A stretch of DNA of 16,600 nt from DASZGI01 sp035938995 (GTDB lineage: Bacteria; Actinomycetota; Actinomycetes; Streptomycetales; Catenulisporaceae). The notes below the pieces were generated by a model. The model was not told where the DNA came from. It saw nothing but the letters and a program-made list of their open reading frames with translations, and did not search any database. Location: contig NZ_DASZGI010000084.1 of assembly GCF_035938995.1 (NCBI RefSeq), positions 1-16,600 on the forward strand, in the 5' to 3' direction. Below, piece after piece: positions 1-5,763 of the stretch (position 1 is its first letter; each line of letters starts with the position of its first letter). The position numbers and the translations under genes are program-made.

Positions 1-68
1 CCCGCCATGTCCATGTCTTCGGCGATCTTGTACGCCTGCCGGACGATCTGCTCGTTGTCCAGTGCCAT
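1..68 (-). CDS. SnoaL/NTF2-like family protein, 5' end only (partial)
   Basis: Only the first 22 codons are inside the window; the gene runs off the left edge. The start is well supported: an AAGGAGGA ribosome-binding site (75-82) precedes the ATG. The visible N-terminus, MALDNEQIVRQAYKIAEDMD, resembles the first helix of small NTF2/SnoaL-like proteins, a cone-shaped alpha+beta fold used by polyketide cyclases, small isomerases and many uncharacterised proteins. No catalytic residue can be seen. It begins 22 nt after the stop of the SDR gene on the same strand, so the two are probably co-transcribed. The family call rests on the N-terminal pattern only and could be wrong. It gains some weight from the second MarR locus in this window, which also has a SnoaL-like neighbour. 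Confidence 0.5.
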   Translation of the reverse strand, partial: MALDNEQIVRQAYKIAEDMDMA

Positions 69-90
69 TTTCATTCCTCCTTAGCCGGTG

Positions 91-972
91 TTACTTGCGG
101 TAGCTGCCGTGCCGGAATTCCTCGGCAAGTGACGGGCGCGACGGATGCCAGCCGAGCTTGGTCCGGGCTCTGGCCGCGTCGGCGCCCTGATCGAGCAGGA
201 GGACTTCGGCGAAGTAGTCGCCGAGGCGTGCCCGGGCCTCGTCCTCGGAACCCGGGACCGCTCCCGGGGCGCCGACTGCGACAGCGGCCGCCTCGGTGAG
301 CTCGGCGGCGGTCGGGTCCGTCCCGTTGCCGATGACGTAGCGGCCGCGGGCCGCGTCGTCTTCCAGGACGCGCCGGAAGAAATCGGCCAGGTCCGCGACG
401 TGCACTTCGCACCAGTGCTGCTGCCCGGTGCCGAGCATGATCAGGTTGCCGGCATCGTCCCGTGGTGAGCCGAGCAGCACGCCGGGGATCCCGCCACCGC
501 CGTCGCCGTAGGCAACGCTTGACACGATGACCACGCCGCGCATGTCCCTCGCGCCGAACACCCGGCGTTCGATCGCCTCCTTCCACGACACAAGCGCGGG
601 TGCGTGGTAGCCCGACTGTTCGGTGATGGCGGTGTTGGTTCCGTAAACCCACAGGCCGCTGATCTGGAGGTACGGCTTGCCGGTTCCAGCGAAGATGCTG
701 GTCACCGCGTCGACCACCGCGGAGTCCAGGTTCGCGCTCGTGGCGTCCCCGGGGCTGGCGGTGTGGACGGCGCCGTCCGCGTCGTTGAGCAGGCGGGCGA
801 CCGCGGGCGTGTCGTAGAGGTCCACGACGGCCGGGGTGGCGCCGCGCGCGGCGACCGCCGCCGCCTGCTCCTCGTTGCGAACGAGCGCCGTGACCTCGTG
901 GCCGTGCTCGAGCAGTTCGCCCAGCACGTGCGATCCGATGAACCCGGTTCCTCCGGTGAGTGCGACTTTCAT
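91..972 (-). CDS. NAD(P)-binding SDR / NAD-dependent epimerase-dehydratase family protein
   Basis: A 293-residue protein of the extended or atypical short-chain dehydrogenase/reductase type. The N-terminus MKVALTGGTGFIGSHV carries the TGxxGxxG dinucleotide-binding motif (residues 6-13), followed by a Rossmann-like pattern; the later segments WVYG (108-111) and EVHVADLADFF are also typical of the family. The start at 972 is chosen because AGGAGG (983-988) lies 10 nt upstream and the glycine motif begins right after the Met; the frame is open further upstream but that stretch is not protein-like. The usual catalytic YxxxK is not intact: the matching segment reads LVSWK (127-131), with Leu in place of Tyr, so this may be an atypical SDR that binds nucleotide without classic redox chemistry. 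It heads a leftward unit with the SnoaL-like gene and lies divergent to a MarR regulator across a region rich in candidate operators. Confidence 0.85.
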   Translation of the reverse strand: MKVALTGGTGFIGSHVLGELLEHGHEVTALVRNEEQAAAVAARGATPAVVDLYDTPAVARLLNDADGAVHTASPGDATSANLDSAVVDAVTSIFAGTGKPYLQISGLWVYGTNTAITEQSGYHAPALVSWKEAIERRVFGARDMRGVVIVSSVAYGDGGGGIPGVLLGSPRDDAGNLIMLGTGQQHWCEVHVADLADFFRRVLEDDAARGRYVIGNGTDPTAAELTEAAAVAVGAPGAVPGSEDEARARLGDYFAEVLLLDQGADAARARTKLGWHPSRPSLAEEFRHGSYRK

Positions 973-1060
973 GGCCGTTCGGCCTCCTGTCCAGTTCGTG
1001 AGGGCGGGCGGCTGAGGGAGCGCCCGCTCCTTGACTTCCATAATGCTGCGAAGTGGTTCA

Positions 1061-1076
1061 ACTTGCGCCTTCAAGC
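1061..1076. promoter_or_regulatory. Candidate MarR operator, site A
   Basis: ACTTGCGCCTTCAAGC, an inverted repeat of the form CTTG-N6-CAAG. It lies between the divergent SDR and MarR genes, about 90 nt upstream of the SDR start. It is the weakest of the three sites in this gap, with an asymmetric centre, but has the same half-site spacing as site B 35 nt away. The link to MarR binding is inference from position and shape. Confidence 0.4.
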
Positions 1077-1095
1077 GAGAAGCTACTCCGCCATG

Positions 1096-1111
1096 ACTTG
1101 AACCGTCAAGT
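1096..1111. promoter_or_regulatory. Candidate MarR operator, site B (perfect palindrome arms)
   Basis: ACTTGAACCGTCAAGT has perfect 6-bp arms around a 4-bp centre (ACTTGA-N4-TCAAGT). The flanks are also shared with site C: over 22 bp (1093-1114 versus 1253-1274) 19 positions match. On the minus strand the site contains TTGACG, which could be a -35 box with TAGCTT (1080-1085) as a weak -10 after 18 nt, so a bound repressor would block the SDR operon. Short palindromes of this size between a MarR gene and a divergent operon are the classic layout for MarR autoregulation. Confidence 0.6.
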
Positions 1112-1255
1112 GAGCTTTGCAGGTTTTCTTGGGCCTGGACGCTCCGCGTCGAGAGCAGCCGCCTCAGCAGCGCAAACGTTTCCGAGATCGCCGAGCCGCC
1201 CTCCGCCGTCACCGACTCGCCGGACCGCGGACCAGCTTGAGAGTCTTCCCAAATG

Positions 1256-1271
1256 ACTTGAAGCTTCATGT
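1256..1271. promoter_or_regulatory. Candidate MarR operator, site C
   Basis: ACTTGAAGCTTCATGT, the site B pattern with one arm mismatch (TCATGT for TCAAGT). It overlaps the -35 element of the best promoter candidate for the MarR gene, which suits negative autoregulation. Binding itself is not shown by the sequence. Confidence 0.55.
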
Positions 1272-1286
1272 GAGTGACGCTATTCT
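1259..1286 (+). promoter_or_regulatory. Candidate promoter of the first MarR gene
   Basis: TTGAAG (1259-1264) and TATTCT (1281-1286) are separated by 16 nt and resemble vegetative -35/-10 boxes. The predicted transcript would start near 1293 and leave a leader of about 90 nt before the ATG at 1381. Site C overlaps the -35 box. Confidence 0.4.
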
Positions 1287-1380
1287 GTAAGACAAGCTCA
1301 GAGCCCCGGTCGACGAATCCCGGCAGCTCCGGGCCCCAACGGCGCACGCAGGAGCACGGAAGGGATCGCTACTCCCTCAA

Positions 1381-1878
1381 ATGACTGTTCTCGAGGAGTC
1401 GACGATGGTTGATGAGCACGCGGACGTGTGGCTCAACGCGACCGAACTGGCCGCGTGGCTTTCGATCGTCCGCCTGGTCACACGACTCCCCTGGGCCATG
1501 GACGCCCAGCTGCAGCGGGACGCCAACCTGAGCCTGGTCGAGTACATGACCATGGCGATGCTCTCCGACGCGCCCGCGTGGACGATACGGATGAGCGAGC
1601 TGGCGGAGATCACGAACACCTCGCTGTCGCGGCTGTCCCACCTGGTCAGACGGCTCGAGTTGCGCGGTTACGTCCGGCGCGAGCCAGACCCCACCGACGG
1701 CCGCTTCACCAACGCGATCCTGCTGCCGCTCGGAATGCGCCATCTGGAGGAGGCCGCGCCCGGCCACGTGGCCTGCGTACGCCGGCTGGTCGTGGACAAC
1801 CTGTCCGGCGAGCGTCTGCGCCGGTTCGGCCAGGACGCCGAGCGCATCGTGCAACGCATCGACTCGCCGGCACGCTGA
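1381..1878 (+). CDS. MarR family winged-helix transcriptional regulator (copy 1)
   Basis: A 165-residue regulator. The fold is recognisable from the helix-turn-helix stretch at about 72-95 (SELAEITNTSLSRLSHLVRR) and the wing with the family D-x-R signature (DPTDGRF, 103-109), flanked by helices likely to form the dimer interface. MarR proteins usually bind palindromic DNA as dimers and release it when a small molecule or oxidant is sensed; no Cys pair suggesting redox sensing is visible. An internal ATG at 1405 is possible, but the upstream start is preferred because the paralogue at 12251-12748 aligns from its first Met with no gap and has the same length. Ribosome-binding sequence is weak (AAGGGA, about 15 nt upstream). 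It is divergent to the SDR/SnoaL-like unit, with three candidate operators between, so it probably controls both itself and that unit. Confidence 0.9.
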   Translation: MTVLEESTMVDEHADVWLNATELAAWLSIVRLVTRLPWAMDAQLQRDANLSLVEYMTMAMLSDAPAWTIRMSELAEITNTSLSRLSHLVRRLELRGYVRREPDPTDGRFTNAILLPLGMRHLEEAAPGHVACVRRLVVDNLSGERLRRFGQDAERIVQRIDSPAR

Positions 1879-1905
1879 CGGCGGCGGCTTCGGCGGAACG
1901 CGGCT

Positions 1906-1933
1906 CGGATCCGTGACGGCCACCACGGATCCG
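1906..1933. terminator. Hairpin between convergent genes
   Basis: CGGATCCGTG (1906-1915) and CACGGATCCG (1924-1933) form a perfect 10-bp stem with an 8-nt loop. It sits between the stops of the convergent MarR and GH39-like genes and could stop transcription from both sides. No T-tract follows on either strand, so intrinsic strength is uncertain. Confidence 0.5.
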
Positions 1934-1947
1934 GGCCGCGGACCGGT

Positions 1948-4224
1948 CTATTGCGTGACGCCGGCGCGGTCGATGGCGATATTGATGCCAGCGCTCGCGC
2001 TGTTGCGGTTGCCGGTGTTGACGATGGTCAGCGTGTGCGATCCGGACGCGAGAACCGGACTCGTGAACACGATCCCTGACGCGTTGCGCGTCGCGGAGTA
2101 GTTGTCCATGCTCTGCGGCGCTCCTCCGTCGACGGAGACGGTCATGATCCCCTGGTCGAAGTCGCGCACCGCGTGCAATGCGACCTGCGTGCCGGTGAAC
2201 CGGAAGACCGCCGTCGCACCGGCCGTGTGACTCCAGTTCGCAGTACCCAGATACATGTCGGACACGCCGGTCGTCAGACCCCAGTTCGAGTCGTACTGGA
2301 ACTGATCGTTTCCGGTGCCCGTCACGTTCCCGTCGACGATGAGCTGCGAATTCGGGGTGACGTCGGCGCGGTCGATGGCGATATTGATGCCGGCGCTCGC
2401 GCTGTTGCGGTTCCCGGTGTTGACGATGGTCAGCGTGTGCGGCCCGGCCGCCAGTGCCGGGCTGGTCCACACGACGCCCGAGGCATTGCGGCTCGGCGCA
2501 TAGTTGTCGACGGTCTGCGGTGTTCCGCCGTCAACCGATACGGTCATGATGCCCTGGTCGACATCGCGGACGGCGTGCAACGCGACCTGGGTGCCCGTGA
2601 AGCGGAAGACCGCGGTCGCGCCGGCCGTGTGGCTCCAGTTCGCAGTACCCAGATACATGTCGGGCACCCCGGTCGTCAGACCCCAGTTCGAGTCGTACTG
2701 GAACTGATCGTTGCCGGTGCCCGTCACGTTCCCGTCGACGATGATCGTTCCGTTGCCCGAGCCGCCCGGCCCCGCCGGTACCGGGACTCCGTGCGGTGAG
2801 AGGACGAGCCAGAACGCGTCGGTCCCCGCCTGGAACGCCACCGGCAGGCTGATACTGCCGTTGCTGATCGTCACGTCGGAGTCGGACACGGTGATCGGCT
2901 GGGACAGCGGCGTCTGATCGGGGATGCGCAGGAGCGTGGCATGCACGGTGCCTCCGGCGGTCAGCCACGGGGTGGAACCGAGTCCCTGGACGGTGACCGT
3001 CGTCGTGCCGGTCTGCCCGCTGTTGTTGCCGATCAGCACGTTGGCCTGCCCGGCCGACTGATCCGCGGCAGCAGCCACCGCGATGCCGGCGTTGCCGCTG
3101 TTCGCCGTCACCAGATGGCCGGTCAGATTCGCGTAGGCGCGGTACACCCACCACTGGCCGGTCGGGGCCGCGAGGTCGCCCGTTCCGGCCACGACGGAGT
3201 CCAGAGTCCCTGCCGTGCAGCAGTCCGACCAGATCGCGTGCGCGGCGGCTCCGACACCCGACACGGCGAGACGGTTCAGAAACCAGGCGGTGTAAGCGGC
3301 GTTCTGCTGGTTGCCAAAGAGGTATTCGTTGATCGACTGCGGGATCGGGCTCAGGCCGTGCGCGCCGACCAAGGCCGCCGCATCAGCCGAGTCGGCGGCC
3401 GGGTCGTTGCCGAAGTGCCAGTTCAGCACACTCGGCAGGGTCCCGTCGTTCTTCGTCTGGCCGAGGAACTGGTCCAGCCAGGTGTGGTTGTAACCGCTGT
3501 ACGAGGGCCCGACGATCAGCGCGGACGGATTCAGCCTCCTGATCTCGCGAACTGCCGTGTCCCACATCTGGAAGTACTGCGCGCTGTTGACGCCGCGCTG
3601 CCAGAAGCCGGTGCCATCGGGCTCGTTCCAGATGTCGTACGCGACATTGACGCCGGCTGCCTGGGCATCCCTGACGACCTGGTCGATGAAGGCCGTCCAG
3701 TTGGAGCAGTCCCCGTTGTCGCACGGGTAGATGGTGTTCGAGGGCTGCGTCGTGTCGGCGCCGTAGACGTCGGAGACCAGCAGGTCATAGCGCGCGCTGT
3801 ACGGAGCGGTCGTGACGCGCTTCGCCTGCGCGATAGCAGAGTTGATGCGTACGCGGTAGCCAGAGCCGGCGGTGTAGTTGTCGCCGATCCAGCCGCCACC
3901 GGCGATGCGGGCGCCGCCGCCGCGGAACAACGTCGGTGTCAGCGGCTGCAAGAAGCTGTCCGCGGGGCCTGATCCGTCCTGGCTCAGGCCGTAGAGGAAG
4001 CCGGCTCCGGCGTGCGTGGGGGTCTTGCCGGTCTGCGAGACGTCAACGGTGACGGTCGTGTCCGGGACGTTGGCGGATGCCTGGACCGCCGGAACAACCG
4101 CGGCGGCTACGCCGAGCACGGCGGCGAGACCTGCGGCGATCAAGCTATGGCGGGAGATGCCGGCGAGCGGCGAGTGGGTCGATCTCTGGCGTGGTGGTGG
4201 GCTGTGCAAGGGGGTTCGCTCCAT
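1948..4224 (-). CDS. Secreted GH39-like (clan GH-A) glycoside hydrolase with two C-terminal beta-sandwich modules
   Basis: A 758-residue secreted enzyme. Order of parts: signal peptide (about 1-51, hydrophobic 27-49, Ala-rich cleavage region); TIM-barrel-like catalytic region (about 54-370); beta-sandwich of the kind that follows GH39 barrels (about 375-478); Gly/Pro linker (481-493); two near-identical beta-sandwich modules (495-624 and 628-757), probably carbohydrate-binding. Predicted catalytic residues are Glu201 in YDIWNEPDG (acid/base; the clan GH-A Asn-Glu pair) and Glu300 in SINEYLFG (nucleophile), 99 residues apart. Four cysteines are present: 168/173 and an adjacent pair 335/336. 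Retaining clan GH-A chemistry is expected; xylosides or arabinofuranosides are plausible substrates, but the sequence does not decide. Start: GAGGAG lies just upstream of the ATG. It begins 27 nt after its truncated paralogue and is the last gene of the sugar operon. Confidence 0.8.
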   Translation of the reverse strand: MERTPLHSPPPRQRSTHSPLAGISRHSLIAAGLAAVLGVAAAVVPAVQASANVPDTTVTVDVSQTGKTPTHAGAGFLYGLSQDGSGPADSFLQPLTPTLFRGGGARIAGGGWIGDNYTAGSGYRVRINSAIAQAKRVTTAPYSARYDLLVSDVYGADTTQPSNTIYPCDNGDCSNWTAFIDQVVRDAQAAGVNVAYDIWNEPDGTGFWQRGVNSAQYFQMWDTAVREIRRLNPSALIVGPSYSGYNHTWLDQFLGQTKNDGTLPSVLNWHFGNDPAADSADAAALVGAHGLSPIPQSINEYLFGNQQNAAYTAWFLNRLAVSGVGAAAHAIWSDCCTAGTLDSVVAGTGDLAAPTGQWWVYRAYANLTGHLVTANSGNAGIAVAAAADQSAGQANVLIGNNSGQTGTTTVTVQGLGSTPWLTAGGTVHATLLRIPDQTPLSQPITVSDSDVTISNGSISLPVAFQAGTDAFWLVLSPHGVPVPAGPGGSGNGTIIVDGNVTGTGNDQFQYDSNWGLTTGVPDMYLGTANWSHTAGATAVFRFTGTQVALHAVRDVDQGIMTVSVDGGTPQTVDNYAPSRNASGVVWTSPALAAGPHTLTIVNTGNRNSASAGINIAIDRADVTPNSQLIVDGNVTGTGNDQFQYDSNWGLTTGVSDMYLGTANWSHTAGATAVFRFTGTQVALHAVRDFDQGIMTVSVDGGAPQSMDNYSATRNASGIVFTSPVLASGSHTLTIVNTGNRNSASAGINIAIDRAGVTQ
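1954..2343 (-). repeat. Beta-sandwich module repeat, copy 1 (C-terminal)
   Basis: Encodes residues 628-757 of the long GH39-like protein. It repeats the neighbouring module with a period of 402 nt (134 codons) and near-identical DNA, including synonymous positions; the stretch around 2221-2343 matches 2627-2745 almost base for base. This indicates recent duplication or gene conversion. Confidence 0.9.
2356..2745 (-). repeat. Beta-sandwich module repeat, copy 2
   Basis: Encodes residues 494-623 of the long GH39-like protein. Recurring landmarks are IVDGN, DQFQYDSNWG, WSHTAGATA, FRFTGTQVALHAV, DQGIMTVSVDG and HTLTIVNTGNRNSASAGINI. This looks like a galactose-binding-like jelly roll appended to many actinobacterial glycosidases; ligand unknown. 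Confidence 0.9.
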
Positions 4225-4251
4225 TGCGACTCCTCGTCAGATACGGCGGTG

Positions 4252-5763
4252 TTACGGGGTTACGTCGGCGCGATCGAGGGCGATGTTGATTCCGGCGCTC
4301 GCGCTGTTGCGGTTTCCGATGTTGACGATCGTGAGCGTGTGCGTCCCGTCCGCCAGCGCCGGGCTCGTCCATACGACCCCTGCTGCGTCGCGCACGGGGG
4401 CGTAGTTGTCGATGGTCTGCGGTGCTTCGCCATCGAGCGAGACAGTCATGATGCCCTGGTCGAAGTCGTGGACCGCGTGCAGGGCGACCTGGCTACCGGT
4501 GAAGCGGAACGTCGCGGTGGCGCCGGCCGTGTGGCTCCAGTCGGCCGTGCCTTCGTACATGTCGGACAGGCCGCCGGTCACGCCCCAGTTCGCGTCGTAC
4601 TGGAACTGGTCGTCAGCGGTGCCAATCTCGTTTCCGTCGACCACGATCTGAGTGCCGCCCGATCCGCCCGGCTGCGTCGGCGGCGCAACGCCGTGCGGCG
4701 ACAGGACGAGCCAGAACGCGTCAGTCCCCGCCTGGAACGCCACCGGCAGGCTGATGCTGCCGTTGTCGATGGTGACATCGGAGTCGGACATGGTGATCGG
4801 TTGGGACAGCGGGGTCTGATCCGGGATCCGCATCAGCGTGGCGTGCACGGTGCTTCCGGCGGTCAGCCACGGGGTGGAACCGAGCCCTTGGACGCGCACG
4901 GTCGTCGTGCCGGTCTGGCCGCTGTTATTGCCGATCAGCACATTGGCCTGTCCCGTCGACTGATCCGCGGCCGCCACCGCGATGGCGCTGTTTCCGCTGG
5001 TGGACGAGATCAAAGCGCCGGTGAGGCTGCCGTAGGCGCGGTAGGCCCACCATTGCCCGGTCGGCGCCGCGAGATTTCCCGTTCCGGCCACCGTGTCGTC
5101 GAGCGTTCCCGCCAAATACTGCGCGCTGTTGACACCGCGCTGCCAGAAGCTGGTGCCGTCCGGCTCGTTCCAGATGTCGTAGACGATGATGACGCCCGCG
5201 GTCTTGACATCGCTGACGACCTGGTCGATGAACACGATCCAGTTGGAACAGTCGCCATTGTCGCAGGGCTCGATGGTATTGGCCGGCTGCGAGCTTCCGG
5301 CGCCGTACAGGTCGGAGACCAGCAGGTCGTAGCGCGCGTTGTAGGGAGCCGCCGTGACCCGCTTCGCCTGGTCGATCGCCGACTCGATGCGGGCGCGGTA
5401 CCCGGCTCCCGCGGTGTAGCCGTCGCCGATCCAGCCTTCGCCTGGCAGTCCTGCGCCGCCTCCGCGAAAGAGCGTGGGTGCCAGCGGTTGCAGCCAACTG
5501 TCCGCGGGGCCTGATCCGTCCTGGCTCAGTCCGTAGAGGAAGCCGGATCCGACGTGGGTGGGAGCCGCGCCGGTCTGCGATACATCGACGGTGACCGTCG
5601 TGTCCGGTGCGTTGGCGGCGGCCGGGAACGCGGGAACGAGCGCGGCGGCCAGGCCGAGCGGGGCGGCGAGTCCCACGCCGATCAAGATGTGGCGCGAGAT
5701 GCCCGCGCGCGGCGAGCGGGCCGGGCTCGGGCGTGGCGGTCGGCGCAGGGCGATTCCACTCAT
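4252..5763 (-). CDS. Secreted GH39-like paralogue lacking the half-barrel with the catalytic nucleophile
   Basis: A 503-residue paralogue of the adjacent 758-residue enzyme, with signal peptide (about 1-50), N-terminal half of the barrel, GH39-type beta-sandwich and one C-terminal beta-sandwich module (about 374-503). Glu200 in YDIWNEPDG is kept. After NSAQY (212-216) one Leu codon (5113-5115) replaces 120 codons of the sister gene (3214-3573), and AGTLD follows directly. The missing block holds the SINEY nucleophile and the adjacent Cys pair. The frame is intact and the rest is well conserved, so this is either a recent deletion derivative on its way to becoming a pseudogene or a protein kept for binding rather than hydrolysis. 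Start: GAGGAG precedes the ATG; the ATG overlaps the GH31 stop by 4 nt (ATGA), implying translational coupling. Normal glycosidase activity is unlikely. Confidence 0.85.
   Translation of the reverse strand: MSGIALRRPPRPSPARSPRAGISRHILIGVGLAAPLGLAAALVPAFPAAANAPDTTVTVDVSQTGAAPTHVGSGFLYGLSQDGSGPADSWLQPLAPTLFRGGGAGLPGEGWIGDGYTAGAGYRARIESAIDQAKRVTAAPYNARYDLLVSDLYGAGSSQPANTIEPCDNGDCSNWIVFIDQVVSDVKTAGVIIVYDIWNEPDGTSFWQRGVNSAQYLAGTLDDTVAGTGNLAAPTGQWWAYRAYGSLTGALISSTSGNSAIAVAAADQSTGQANVLIGNNSGQTGTTTVRVQGLGSTPWLTAGSTVHATLMRIPDQTPLSQPITMSDSDVTIDNGSISLPVAFQAGTDAFWLVLSPHGVAPPTQPGGSGGTQIVVDGNEIGTADDQFQYDANWGVTGGLSDMYEGTADWSHTAGATATFRFTGSQVALHAVHDFDQGIMTVSLDGEAPQTIDNYAPVRDAAGVVWTSPALADGTHTLTIVNIGNRNSASAGINIALDRADVTP
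4255..4644 (-). repeat. Beta-sandwich module repeat, copy 3 (more diverged)
   Basis: Encodes residues 374-503 of the shorter GH39-like protein. It shares the same landmarks as the tandem copies at 1954-2745 but differs more (for example DANWGVTGGLSDMYEGTADW), so the tandem pair in the longer gene arose after the two genes separated or was homogenised later. Confidence 0.85.

Noticed and set aside
973..1347. Upstream extension of the SDR frame to a start at 1347
   Set aside because: The extra 125 residues cover the operator and promoter region and precede a well-placed ribosome-binding site and the glycine-rich motif at the true N-terminus.
4012..5514. A 500-residue open frame on the plus strand
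   Set aside because: It is antisense to the GH39-like paralogues; its apparent internal repeats only mirror the repeated sequence of the real genes.
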